Shown: positions 53,873-62,883 of the stretch, piece after piece | Layout: each line of letters opens with the position of its first letter | How positions within the stretch are numbered: position 1 is the first letter of the stretch | The notes under the pieces: model-generated | Told to the model about the DNA's origin: nothing | The model's input: only the letters and a program-made list of their open reading frames with translations | The model's database searches: none | Source of the DNA: Acidiferrum sp963771295 | Lineage (GTDB): Bacteria; Acidobacteriota; Terriglobia; Acidiferrales; UBA7541 | Direction of reading: 5' to 3' | Length of the DNA: 64,000 nucleotides | Assembly: GCA_963771295.1 (NCBI GenBank) | Contig: CAVYTB010000013.1 | Coordinates: forward strand, 186,001-250,000 | Made by a program: the position numbers and the translations under genes

Positions 53873-55645
53873 TCAGTTGAGGTCCGACCACGGAATTCCC
53901 GGAAGAACCTGCGTGTGTTCCTGTCGCACCGCTTGCAGGCTGTTCGGATCGAGACCCAATGCCTTCAGGATCGTCGGCGCCACCTGCATGGTCTCCACCG
54001 GGCTGGTGATTGTTTTTGCCGCGAAGTTCGGATTCGCGAGCAGCATCATCACGCTGGTGTCGTCATGCGAGAAGCCGCCGTGTTCGGCCAGCTTCTTTTT
54101 GCTGCCGGAATAAGTAACGCCAATGTTCGGCGTCACAATGATGTCCGGCGAACGCGGGTCCGCAGACGGCGGAAGTCCTGGCGCGTTGAAGCTGGTGCGC
54201 AGCGATGGTCCGGAGAAGATCTCGCCGATCCCCGCGACGTTCGCGGTGGCGGGCGACTGCTTCTCAAGCATGGCGACGGCGTCTTCGGTTGAGCAGCCCG
54301 GATTATTGTTCAGCCACAATAGCGAGATGTCGTCCTCCGTCGCGCCGATTCCCGTTGGGTTCGAGGGGGATTCGGAGAGCGGCAGGCAACCAGCGCTATC
54401 CAAAATTGTGGCTGGTGACGTCGTGACCGGGCCGGACGCGGTGATGCCCGTATAGCGCGGCGAATCGATCGGGCTTTGGCCGTGCTTAGCGGTGATCACG
54501 ATCAGTGTCGATTCGTAGTTCCCGGTCTTCTTCAGTTCAGCAACGAACTGGCCGATGGCTTGGTCTACAAATCCGATCTCGTCGAGTAGCGGCGCGCCCG
54601 GCGTGCCGATGTTGTCCAGGTAGCCGCCGGTTCCCACTCCCTTTTCGATCAGTTTCTGACCGACGCTGACGGCCTGGAAGTTCATGCCAAATACCATCGG
54701 GGTCTTCGTTTTGGAACTGCGATCGTGAGTGAAACCATCGATTTCATTCAGGATGGCATCGACCTTCAACGTGTCGTAGCACTTGATAGCCACAAAGCTG
54801 TCGGTGTACGCCCCCAGGCCCGACTTCGACGGATCTGGATTCCAGTTCGGGTCGGCGATCGGATTGCAAATGTTCTGGCCTCCCGGCTTGATTCCAGGAA
54901 GCGCAACTGGGATGGAGTTAATTTCTGGGGCATAGAAGTCATCCAGGTTTACCGCGCCCTTGTTGCTTGGGCCGGAAACCGACGAATACGCCGGGTGCTT
55001 GTCGGACCACGCGGTGTGACCGCCGGCCTGGTGAACTACGCCGAAGATGGTGTTGGTTCGCACGAAGTTCCATGGCATAACCGGCGCGCAGTTGTTTGCG
55101 GGATCGCGGGGTAGGCGCTTCACGTCGATGGAATTCACGCCGCCGTCACCAGAGGGAGCGCCGCCATTCAGCTTCGATTGATCGATGTCGATACCTTCTT
55201 CGTATTCCGTTGTGGTGCCATTGAACACCCCGATTTCGCACGGTCCTGCGGCCACGCCGTTGCCGGTGGTCTTCGCCGGAGGCGCAAGCGAACGATCATA
55301 TGCAACGTCATAGAACACGCCTTCCGCGCGAGGTGAGCCGCCGCTGACGATGGCCGTTAATCCTGGAAAGGAATCCGAGGGCTTCGAAGTCGAGGTTTCG
55401 AGGTAGTTGATGCCGGTGGCGCGCAGTCTTGCCAGGTTCGGACAGTAGGGAGCGCCACCGTTAATGTCCGTAAGTCCCTCGGAGCAATTCAGGAAGTCCA
55501 CCACGTGCATGCCGTCGATGCTGATCAGCAGAACGTGCCTGAACCCTTTCCCTTCGTGCCCTTCATCATTGGCCTGAACCGGCGCCGGCACTGTGGTTCC
55601 CATCAGGCCCAGCGATAGCGCAGCCGCTAAAAACTTCTTCGTCAT
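53873..55645 (-). CDS. Secreted type I phosphodiesterase / nucleotide pyrophosphatase-like protein
   Basis: 590 residues. Signal peptide MTKKFLAAALSLGLMG...QA. Alkaline-phosphatase-fold metal sites: ISIDGMHVVDF (Asp), KPSDSFPGLTAI (nucleophile Ser or Thr position), ITAKHGQSPI (His) and EHGGFSHDDTSVM (Asp/His). Inserted loops carry cysteine pairs. It hydrolyses phosphodiester or phosphonate bonds of extracellular substrates; the exact substrate is unknown. AAGGAGACTC precedes the ATG. Its 3' terminator was interrupted by the IS. Confidence 0.85.
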   Translation of the reverse strand: MTKKFLAAALSLGLMGTTVPAPVQANDEGHEGKGFRHVLLISIDGMHVVDFLNCSEGLTDINGGAPYCPNLARLRATGINYLETSTSKPSDSFPGLTAIVSGGSPRAEGVFYDVAYDRSLAPPAKTTGNGVAAGPCEIGVFNGTTTEYEEGIDIDQSKLNGGAPSGDGGVNSIDVKRLPRDPANNCAPVMPWNFVRTNTIFGVVHQAGGHTAWSDKHPAYSSVSGPSNKGAVNLDDFYAPEINSIPVALPGIKPGGQNICNPIADPNWNPDPSKSGLGAYTDSFVAIKCYDTLKVDAILNEIDGFTHDRSSKTKTPMVFGMNFQAVSVGQKLIEKGVGTGGYLDNIGTPGAPLLDEIGFVDQAIGQFVAELKKTGNYESTLIVITAKHGQSPIDSPRYTGITASGPVTTSPATILDSAGCLPLSESPSNPTGIGATEDDISLLWLNNNPGCSTEDAVAMLEKQSPATANVAGIGEIFSGPSLRTSFNAPGLPPSADPRSPDIIVTPNIGVTYSGSKKKLAEHGGFSHDDTSVMMLLANPNFAAKTITSPVETMQVAPTILKALGLDPNSLQAVRQEHTQVLPGIPWSDLN

Positions 55646-55819
55646 AAATGAGTCTCCTTATTTTCCTTGCGGTACTGTGAGAGCTGGAAGTGACAATCGA
55701 TCCCGCATGGGAGACTAGGTGGCAATTGTTACGCAGCGTTGACACCGGGATGTACGCGTCGTTAAGAGGGCGAGATGAGCCGCTATCTGAAAGAAGTTTT
55801 ACACTCCGACCGCAACCGA

Positions 55820-57514
55820 TTAGGAATCCACGTGCGCTGCGGGCGTAGAAATCCGAGCGTTATAAATGTCATCGGCCCGCTTTAATGCTTCCGTGATGTT
55901 CTCGCAAATATTTTCCGAACCGACGTGGCGGTGAAACCCCGCTTCTCTCATCAGCGCTTTCGGTTGCGGGCGCGCCCCGCACAGCAGCATCGAACGGCCG
56001 CTGGTTTGCAACTGGTCCGCGAGTTCCTCCAGCGCTGCAATGCCCGTTGCATCGATGGCGGTCATGTTGCGCAATCGCAAAATCACAATTGGCGGAAGGG
56101 AAGAGAGGTGATCCGTGATGGCACTGACTTTATCGGTCACGCCAAACAGGAACGGGCCATGAATCCTGTAGACCGCGGCGTAGTCGGGAATGTCTTTGTC
56201 TTGCAGTATATGCGCCCGCCCATTTTCAATATAGTCGTCCGTAACCTTGGAGACCGTAGTCGTCATGGAAATTTTGCGAATAAATGTAAACGCGGCGAGG
56301 ATCATGCCCACCTCCACCGCGAGCGTCAGGTCGGCAAACACGGTTAGGCTCAGCGTAAGCAGCCAAACCGCAATGTCCGCCCGGCTCAACTTCAAAATTT
56401 CCGGGATTTCTCCCCAGTCGCCCATGTTGTACGCGACCATAAACAGGATGCCTGCCAAAGCTGCCAGCGGCAAATTCTTCACCAGCGGCGCAGCAAACAG
56501 AATCACCGCCAGCAGCGTAAACGCGTGAACCATTCCTGCTACCGGGCTTTTTGCGCCTGAGCGAATATTCGTTGCGGTGCGGGCAATCGCGCCAGTGGCC
56601 GGCAAGCCGCCGAATAATGGAGAAAAGATATTTGCCACACCTTGTGCGATCAGTTCGACGTTCGGATTGTGTTTGTCGTGACTCATGCGATCGGAAACCA
56701 CCGCCGACATCAAAGATTCAATAGCGCCGAGCATCGCGATGGTGATTGCCGGCGAAAGCAGGTGCAGCAGCAGGCTGGGCTTTAACGCCGGCACGGAAAG
56801 GTGTGGCAATCCACTCGGGATGCCGCCAAATCGCGTGCCAATCGTTTCGATGGGTATGTGCAAGAAAACCATCACCGCCGTCGCGCCGAAGCACACCACG
56901 ATCGCGCCCGGCACTCTTTTGAAAAAGCGAACGCAGGCGATCATGATCGCCAGGCAACTAATGCCAACAATCGTCGCCGCCCAGTTCAGCGTATAGAAAT
57001 TCTCTGCAATCGCTCCCATGCGGTGGAAAAAGTCGCCTGGGACGTGTTCCATGCGCAAGCCAAAGAAGTCGCGGATCTGCGTGCTGGCAATCAGGATCGC
57101 AATGCCGTTTGTGAATCCAACGACCACGGGCCGCGGAAAATATTTCACCATCGCGCCGACACGCGTCACTCCCATGATCACCAGGATCACCCCTGCAAGC
57201 ATGGTGCACGTGAATAAACCATCCACGCCATAACGCGAGATGATTCCCAAAACCACTACTACGAAGGCGCCAGTCGGTCCGCCGATCTGTGTTTTGGAGC
57301 CGCCCAACGCCGAAATCAGGAAGCCGGTCACTATGGCGCAGTAAATTCCCGCTTGCGGCGATACTCCCGAAGCAATTGCAAAAGCCATCGCCAGCGGCAG
57401 TGCCACCAGTCCAACGGTGACGCCCGCGATCAGGTCAGCGATAAACTTTTCAACGGTGTATTCGCGAAGAAGGATGACCGACTTCGGTAACCATACGTCG
57501 ACAGCAAAATCCAT
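55820..57514 (-). CDS. SulP-family anion transporter with STAS domain
   Basis: 564 residues. Membrane part with SLC26/SulP signatures (ADLIAGVTVGLVALPLAMAF, SGVSPQAGIYCAIVTGFL, GGSKTQIGGPTGAFVV) and about twelve hydrophobic stretches; C-terminal STAS domain at about 440-550 with TAIDATGIAALEEL. SulP proteins carry sulfate, bicarbonate or other anions; substrate is not predictable here. The STAS loop here has Thr rather than Ser. Monocistronic by spacing. Confidence 0.9.
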   Translation of the reverse strand: MDFAVDVWLPKSVILLREYTVEKFIADLIAGVTVGLVALPLAMAFAIASGVSPQAGIYCAIVTGFLISALGGSKTQIGGPTGAFVVVVLGIISRYGVDGLFTCTMLAGVILVIMGVTRVGAMVKYFPRPVVVGFTNGIAILIASTQIRDFFGLRMEHVPGDFFHRMGAIAENFYTLNWAATIVGISCLAIMIACVRFFKRVPGAIVVCFGATAVMVFLHIPIETIGTRFGGIPSGLPHLSVPALKPSLLLHLLSPAITIAMLGAIESLMSAVVSDRMSHDKHNPNVELIAQGVANIFSPLFGGLPATGAIARTATNIRSGAKSPVAGMVHAFTLLAVILFAAPLVKNLPLAALAGILFMVAYNMGDWGEIPEILKLSRADIAVWLLTLSLTVFADLTLAVEVGMILAAFTFIRKISMTTTVSKVTDDYIENGRAHILQDKDIPDYAAVYRIHGPFLFGVTDKVSAITDHLSSLPPIVILRLRNMTAIDATGIAALEELADQLQTSGRSMLLCGARPQPKALMREAGFHRHVGSENICENITEALKRADDIYNARISTPAAHVDS

Positions 57515-57644
57515 AACCTAGAACAGCCTCCGTCAACCTGTTTGTTAATTGTATCAGGCGCGAAGCGCGGTATCAGGCTGCCGTTGCCACAGATGTTCGG
57601 AATCGCAATCAATTACGCAAGCATTTGCGCAGCGCTGCGCTCAA

Positions 57645-59156
57645 TCAGTCTGCGGCTTTGCTATGTTTCTCTGCGGGCTTCCAACGAAGCACCGGCTTGC
57701 GCGCGGCACCAACCTCATCCAGGCGCCGAATCCGGGTGTTGTGTGGCGCTGTCTTGACGAGCTCAGGGTTCGTTTTGGCTTCTTCGGCGATGGACTTCAT
57801 CGCGTCAATAAACAGATCGCATTCTTGCTTGGATTCGGATTCGGTGGGCTCAATCATCAAAGCGCCGGGAACAATCAGCGGAAACGCGGTTGTATAGGGA
57901 TGAAAGCCATAGTCGATCAGGCGCTTGGCGATGTCCATGGTGTTCACGCCGTTTTTCTTTTGAATTGCGTCGCTGAACACCACTTCATGCATCGACGGTC
58001 GCGTGTACGGAAGATCGAAAGTACCCTCAAGCCCTTTGCGGATATAGTTTGCGTTGAGTACGGCATCCTCTGTAGCCTGGCGAATCCCAGGGCCATACGC
58101 AAGAATGTAAGCGAGCGCCCGCACTAGAACACCGAAATTTCCGTTGAATGCTTTTACTTTGCCGATCGATTGTTTGCGGTGAAAGTCCAGCGCCAGTCGG
58201 CCACCCTCTTTTTCGACCAGCACTGGAACAGGCAGATAGGGCTCTAGAATTTTCTTCATGGCCACCGGTCCCGCTCCGGGGCCGCCGCCTCCATGCGGCG
58301 TGGAAAACGTTTTGTGCAAGTTCAGGTGCATCACATCCACGCCGAGGTCGCCCGGGCGCGTTACGCCAGCCAGCGCGTTCATGTTGGCGCCGTCCATATA
58401 CAGCAGCGCGCCTTGCGCATGCAGGATTTCGGCGATCTGCGGAATCTGCTGCTCGAAAATACCCAGCGTCGAAGGATTCGTCAGCATCAACGCGGCAACA
58501 TCGGGCGTCACTTGCTCGCGTAAATGCGCCATGTCGATTTGGCCTGCGGCGTCAGACTTGATGTTCTGCACTTCGTAGCCGGCAATTACCGCGGTTGCAG
58601 GATTTGTGCCGTGAGCGGAATCGGGTATCAAGACAATCTTGCGCGGGTTGCCATGTTTCTCGTGATAAGCGCGAATTAACAACAAGCCCGTGAGTTCGCC
58701 CTGCGCGCCGGCCGCCGGCTGCAGCGTGACGACGTCCATCCCGGTAATTTCCAGCAGGCATTGTTCCAGCAACTGCAGCACTTTCAGGCAGCCTTGCGAA
58801 AGCTCCTGTGGTTGGTAAGGATGCTCCGTCGCAATGCCCGACAGGCGCGCAACATACTCGTTAACGCGCGGATTATATTTCATCGTACACGAGCCCAGGG
58901 GATACATGCCCAGATCAATCGCATAGTTCCAGGTGGAAAGTCTGGTGAAATGGCGCAGCACTTCAATCTCGCTGACCTCCGGAAATCCCTCGACGCCTTC
59001 GCGGCGATGCGAGTCGCCAAGCGCCTTGGCTGCATCCGCTACGGGCACATCCAGTGGCGGCAAGTCGAATGCCCGTTTCCCGGGCGACGACTTCTCAAAA
59101 ATCAGCCCTTCGTTCAGCACTATATGCCGTAGTGCGCGGTTGAAATGCTTGGTCAT
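57645..59156 (-). CDS. gcvPB: Glycine dehydrogenase (decarboxylating) subunit 2
   Basis: 503 residues, GGAGAAAG before the ATG. PLP-binding lysine in HLNLHKTFSTPHGGGGPGAGP and the conserved AGAQGELTGLLLIRAYH. It is the beta half of the split glycine decarboxylase (P protein), which decarboxylates glycine and passes the aminomethyl group to the H-protein lipoyl arm. The alpha half is encoded 12 bases upstream. Last gene of the glycine-cleavage operon gcvT-gcvH-gcvPA-gcvPB. Confidence 0.95.
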   Translation of the reverse strand: MTKHFNRALRHIVLNEGLIFEKSSPGKRAFDLPPLDVPVADAAKALGDSHRREGVEGFPEVSEIEVLRHFTRLSTWNYAIDLGMYPLGSCTMKYNPRVNEYVARLSGIATEHPYQPQELSQGCLKVLQLLEQCLLEITGMDVVTLQPAAGAQGELTGLLLIRAYHEKHGNPRKIVLIPDSAHGTNPATAVIAGYEVQNIKSDAAGQIDMAHLREQVTPDVAALMLTNPSTLGIFEQQIPQIAEILHAQGALLYMDGANMNALAGVTRPGDLGVDVMHLNLHKTFSTPHGGGGPGAGPVAMKKILEPYLPVPVLVEKEGGRLALDFHRKQSIGKVKAFNGNFGVLVRALAYILAYGPGIRQATEDAVLNANYIRKGLEGTFDLPYTRPSMHEVVFSDAIQKKNGVNTMDIAKRLIDYGFHPYTTAFPLIVPGALMIEPTESESKQECDLFIDAMKSIAEEAKTNPELVKTAPHNTRIRRLDEVGAARKPVLRWKPAEKHSKAAD

Positions 59157-59168
59157 CTTTCTCCAGTG

Positions 59169-60515
59169 TTACAGCGGTTGTTCCAAACAGTGTCGTATGG
59201 CCTTGGCAAAGCGCTCGATCTCTGACCGCGGAGTTGTTTCGGTGACGCACACCAAAGCATGTTTCGTCAGTTCTGGATACGCGGCACCCAAAACAAACGG
59301 ACCGACGATCTTTTCCTTCAGCAATTGCGCGTTGATCATTTTCACCGACCGCGGCAATTCCACGGTGAATTCGTTGAAGAAGGGCGCTGAAAAAGTGCGC
59401 TTCACGCCCGAAATCTTCTCCAGTTCGTGCAGCGCGAACTGCGCTTTGGAAAGATTCTGCTCCGCCAATTCCCGCAAGCCTTCTTTCCCCAGCAGAGTCA
59501 GATGTACCGTGGCAGCCAGCGCGCACAGCGCTTGATTCGTGCAGATGTTCGAAGTCGCCTTCTCGCGTCGGATATGTTGTTCCCGCGTGGCCAGTGTTAA
59601 AACAAAACCGCGACGTCCTTCAAGGTCGGTCGTCTGCCCCGCAAGCCGCCCAGGCATTTGACGAACAAATTTGTCCCGCGATGCAATGACGCCAACGAAT
59701 GGTCCCCCGTAACTGGGAGCCAATCCAAAGCTCTGGCCTTCCATCGCCACAATGTCTGCTTCCGAGGGCGGCTTCACAATTCCCAGCGAAACAGCCTCAG
59801 TCACGGCAACAACCAGAAGCGCTCCACTGCGGTGCGCAGCTTCCGCCAGTGGCGCCAGAGTTTCGACGGTCCCAAAGAAGTTCGGTGACTGCACTACAAC
59901 CGCGCACACGTCATCCCTCAACGAAGCTTCTAATCCCTTGCCATCCAGAGTTCCCGTGGCGCTGTAGCCGATCTCCTCGACGCTCAAGCCCGAATTCTTT
60001 GCATACGTTCTCAGCACCTCGCGATATTCGGGATGAACCGAACGTGCCACCAGAACTCGACGTCGATTCGTCAAACGCTCCGCCATCAGCACCGCTTCAG
60101 TCGTTGCCGTCGAGCCGTCATACATGGAGGCGTTGGCAACTTCCTGCCCGGTCAGTTGGCACATCAAAGTCTGAAACTCGAAGATAGCTTGCAGCGTGCC
60201 TTGGGAAATCTCAGCCTGGTAAGGCGTGTACGAGGTCAGGAACTCACCGCGTTGCAGAATCGTGTCGGTCACCACAGAGCGAAGGTGGTTATACACGCCG
60301 GCCCCCAGATAGCTGGTGTACCCGACGGAGTTTTCCGAGGCCCGCTGTTGAAAATAGTCGATGACTTCCGCTTCAGACATCGCTGGCGGCAAATTCAACG
60401 GCCCTTTCAACCGGTAGGCTTCCGGAATTGTCGAAAACAGTTCTTCGACCGATTTCACGCCGATGGCAGCCAGCATTTCTTCGCGCTCGGCGGGACTCTT
60501 CGGCAAGTAGCGCAT
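59169..60515 (-). CDS. gcvPA: Glycine dehydrogenase (decarboxylating) subunit 1
   Basis: 448 residues. Family hallmarks MRYLPKSPAEREEMLAAIGV, SYTPYQAEISQGTLQAIFEF, NASMYDGSTATTEA and GPSYGGPFVGV-like stretch (FGLAPSYGGPFVGV). The ATG overlaps the last base of gcvH (TGATG), so translation is coupled. Together with gcvPB it forms the split P protein of the glycine-cleavage system. Many bacteria fuse the two halves; the split form is typical of several phyla including Acidobacteria. Confidence 0.95.
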   Translation of the reverse strand: MRYLPKSPAEREEMLAAIGVKSVEELFSTIPEAYRLKGPLNLPPAMSEAEVIDYFQQRASENSVGYTSYLGAGVYNHLRSVVTDTILQRGEFLTSYTPYQAEISQGTLQAIFEFQTLMCQLTGQEVANASMYDGSTATTEAVLMAERLTNRRRVLVARSVHPEYREVLRTYAKNSGLSVEEIGYSATGTLDGKGLEASLRDDVCAVVVQSPNFFGTVETLAPLAEAAHRSGALLVVAVTEAVSLGIVKPPSEADIVAMEGQSFGLAPSYGGPFVGVIASRDKFVRQMPGRLAGQTTDLEGRRGFVLTLATREQHIRREKATSNICTNQALCALAATVHLTLLGKEGLRELAEQNLSKAQFALHELEKISGVKRTFSAPFFNEFTVELPRSVKMINAQLLKEKIVGPFVLGAAYPELTKHALVCVTETTPRSEIERFAKAIRHCLEQPL

Positions 60516-60916
60516 CAGGCCGACGCATCCATCTGCTTTTCCGCGATGTACGCTTCGTAGGCAGTTGCGTCCATCAGAGAATTCACTTCGGCGGGATTGG
60601 CGAGCTTCACCTTAATCAGCCACCCGGCGCCGTGCGGATCGCTATTGATGGTCTCCGGTTTGTTGTGCAGTTCAGCGTTGCCTTCGATGACTTCACCGTT
60701 CACTGGAGCGTAGATTTCGCTTACCGCTTTCACCGATTCCACCGAACCGAAGGTCTTGCCGACGGTAATCTTGGCGTCCGCCGAGGGCAATTCAACGAAT
60801 ACCACATCGCCCAATTCATGTTGCGCGTAGTCGGTGATACCGATCGTGGCCGTGTCGCCTTTCGCGGAAATCCATTCGTGTTCTTTTGTATAGCGAAACT
60901 CTTTCGGATAAGCCAT
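60515..60916 (-). CDS. gcvH: Glycine cleavage system H protein
   Basis: 133 residues. Begins MAYPKEFRYTKEHEWISAKG and keeps the lipoylation site: FGSVESVKAVSEIYAPVNGE, with Lys in ESVKAV. It shuttles the aminomethyl group between P and T proteins on lipoate. It is useful as a reference against the H-like protein at 22248, which lacks this lysine. Genes are ordered gcvT, gcvH, gcvPA, gcvPB. Confidence 0.97.
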   Translation of the reverse strand: MAYPKEFRYTKEHEWISAKGDTATIGITDYAQHELGDVVFVELPSADAKITVGKTFGSVESVKAVSEIYAPVNGEVIEGNAELHNKPETINSDPHGAGWLIKVKLANPAEVNSLMDATAYEAYIAEKQMDASA

Positions 60917-60955
60917 TGCAACACCCCCTTGCTTTAGAATTCCACCGCTTCCATT

Positions 60956-62125
60956 TTACTGGGCGATTGCCTTTTTGGGCCGTTTATAAAATGGAGTCGA
61001 AACCACGTGCGCTCTGCATTTCTGCGAGCGAATCTCGATCGCCACGATTGTGCCCAGCGCCGCAAGCGACGGTGGCACATAGGCCAGTGCTATGTTTTTG
61101 CATAGCGTCGGCGATGGCGAGCCGCTGGTCACTACGCCGACCGCTTCGCCAGCTTCGTTCACGCAGCGATATCCGTCCCGCGCGATTCCACGATCAATCA
61201 TCTCCAGCCCGACTAGCGTCCTGCTCAGTCCGGCGGCGCGCGCTTTTTCCAACGCTGCGCGCCCGATGAACTCGCCTTTCTCCATCTTGCAGTAGCGATC
61301 CAGGCCCGCTTCCCACACGTTGATCTTGTCGCTGATCTCGTGCTCATACAGCGCCATCTTCGATTCCAGGCGCAGCGTGTTCCGCGCGCCCAGCCCGCAA
61401 GGAACGATGCCGAACTCTTTTCCCGCTTCCAGCACTTCGCTCCAGGCGCGTTCACTGGTGGCAACGTCGGACGGTATATAAATCTCGAAGCCGTCTTCGC
61501 CCGTGTACCCGGTCCTGGCGATCAGCGTATTCTTCAGGCCGCATACCGTGCCGTGCGTGAACCAGTAGTTCTTCACTGCGTCCAGATTGGCATCAGTCAG
61601 TTTGTGAACAACGTCGCGAGCCCGCGGTCCTTGAATGGCAAGCTGCGTATAGGCGTCGCTTAGCTCTTCAACCTGGCAATCAAACTTCTTCGTGTTTTCC
61701 CGTACCCAATTGATGTCTTTCTCTCGCGTGCCCGCATTGATCACCAGCAGAAAATCGTCTTCGCCCAGCCGATGCACGATAACGTCGTCGACGAATGTTC
61801 CTTCGGGATACAGCATTGCCGAATACTGTGCCTGCCCGATGGCCAACTTCGACGCGTCGTTCATTGTTATTTGCTGAACCGCGGCCAGCGCACCATCCGG
61901 ATGTCTGCCACGTCGCACCCGGATATCGCCCATGTGACTGACGTCAAACAAGCCCACACCGTTGCGCACCGCTCTATGCTCCGCTACCAATCCGCCGCTG
62001 GATGGGTATTCGACGGGCATATCCCAGCCGCCAAAATTCACCATTTTCGCCCCTAAACGGCGATGCGTCGCGTTCAAAGGCGTTTTGCGAGGTGCCGAAT
62101 TTATGGGAGAGGTTCCGGAGTCCAT
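60956..62125 (-). CDS. gcvT: Glycine cleavage system T protein (aminomethyltransferase)
   Basis: 389 residues from ATG 62125; an ATG at 62158 would add 11 residues. It starts RKTPLNATHRRLGAKMVNFG after a short lead and keeps the folate-binding features DVSHMGDIRV, YPEGTFVDDVIVHRL (catalytic Asp), ARTGYTGEDGFEIY and CGLGARNTLRLE. It releases ammonia and transfers the one-carbon unit to tetrahydrofolate. First gene of the operon. No glycine riboswitch was recognised in the upstream 160 bases. Confidence 0.95.
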   Translation of the reverse strand: MDSGTSPINSAPRKTPLNATHRRLGAKMVNFGGWDMPVEYPSSGGLVAEHRAVRNGVGLFDVSHMGDIRVRRGRHPDGALAAVQQITMNDASKLAIGQAQYSAMLYPEGTFVDDVIVHRLGEDDFLLVINAGTREKDINWVRENTKKFDCQVEELSDAYTQLAIQGPRARDVVHKLTDANLDAVKNYWFTHGTVCGLKNTLIARTGYTGEDGFEIYIPSDVATSERAWSEVLEAGKEFGIVPCGLGARNTLRLESKMALYEHEISDKINVWEAGLDRYCKMEKGEFIGRAALEKARAAGLSRTLVGLEMIDRGIARDGYRCVNEAGEAVGVVTSGSPSPTLCKNIALAYVPPSLAALGTIVAIEIRSQKCRAHVVSTPFYKRPKKAIAQ

Positions 62126-62251
62126 TCCGAGTGCTCGGGCAAAAAGGGATGTTAGCATGCGAGGCAGGTAGCGTCAAAACACGCTTCCGACGGCATGTGA
62201 ATGCAATGGCCACCACTTAACAGTTAGAGACTTCAGGCTACGCCGCTCTTG

Positions 62252-62266
62252 CCGGTATACTACCGG
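62252..62266. promoter_or_regulatory. Dyad overlapping the promoter of the Cys-rich protein gene
   Basis: CCGGTA-TAC-TACCGG is a perfect inverted repeat. TATACT (62256-62261) inside it is a candidate -10, with TTCAGG 18 bases upstream as a weak -35. The position between divergent genes suggests an operator. Confidence 0.4.
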
Positions 62267-62294
62267 TCAGGTACAGTTTTTCTCGGAGGTGCAC

Positions 62295-62474
62295 ATGGCT
62301 GCCCTGCAGCAGGTCGTCTGCGTACAGTGCGACAAGGTCGAGCCTTATTGCACTTGCGAAAAGTACTGCACCATCTGCAAAGGCCAGAACCATGTTCGCC
62401 TCTGCGTCGATGGGTTGTACTATTGTCCGGATTGCCGCGAAGCTTGTGATATTGCTTTAGCTAGTAGCCAATAA
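62295..62474 (+). CDS. Cys-rich zinc-ribbon-like mini-protein, 59 aa
   Basis: ATG 62295 with GGAGGTG six bases upstream; an earlier ATG at 62289 overlaps the site. Ten cysteines at 9, 12, 19, 21, 25, 28, 37, 44, 47 and 51, arranged as CVQC, CTCEKYCTIC and CPDC pairs, enough for two zinc knuckles or an Fe-S cluster. No homologue recognised. The next gene starts two bases after its stop, so the two are almost certainly co-translated. Confidence 0.75.
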   Translation: MAALQQVVCVQCDKVEPYCTCEKYCTICKGQNHVRLCVDGLYYCPDCREACDIALASSQ

Positions 62475-62476
62475 CC

Positions 62477-62854
62477 GTGCCGACCTACCCCCAAACGATC
62501 CTGCTTCAAATGGACGCGGATGTGCGTCTGGCCGCTGCTGCCGGAGGTGTCGCGCGCTATTTCGCGGACAACGCTGGGCTGCCAAATGAAGCGATTCTGG
62601 ATTTACAACAGTCCGTGATGTTGGCCTGCAAGCACTGCTTCCACTGCCACAATTCAGCCAGCAGTTGTGCGATTACCTTGCTTCGCTATGAGGATCGTCT
62701 GGAAATCGATCTGGATGTGCCGGGAACAGAACGTCCGGACGAAAAGCAGGAACTAAAGCTGCCCGGCGTCGACGAAGTGCACTGCGACTTTCTGGAAAAG
62801 TCCGCGCGCATGCGCCTGATCAAGTTCCTGCGCAACGGCGCACACACCGATTAA
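62477..62854 (+). CDS. Degenerate anti-sigma/HATPase-like protein, 125 aa
   Basis: GTG start two bases after the previous stop, with no independent site. The pattern resembles the first half of RsbW-type GHKL ATPases: VRLAAAAGGVARYFADNAGL, an N-box-like helix LQQSVMLACKHC and a strand YEDRLEIDLDVPG, where RsbW has the D-x-G loop. The N-box Asn and the Gly-rich G2 loop are missing, so it should not bind ATP. The cluster CKHCFHCHNSASSC adds cysteines and histidines not seen in that family. It may be a metal-dependent relative paired with the Cys-rich mini-protein. Tentative. Confidence 0.6.
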   Translation: MPTYPQTILLQMDADVRLAAAAGGVARYFADNAGLPNEAILDLQQSVMLACKHCFHCHNSASSCAITLLRYEDRLEIDLDVPGTERPDEKQELKLPGVDEVHCDFLEKSARMRLIKFLRNGAHTD

Positions 62855-62883
62855 CCCGCTGAAGATCCGCTCTGCAACTTCAC

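Noticed and set aside
62126..62294. Glycine riboswitch before the gcv operon
   Set aside because: No tandem aptamer-like stems or conserved glycine-riboswitch cores could be recognised in the short divergent spacer.
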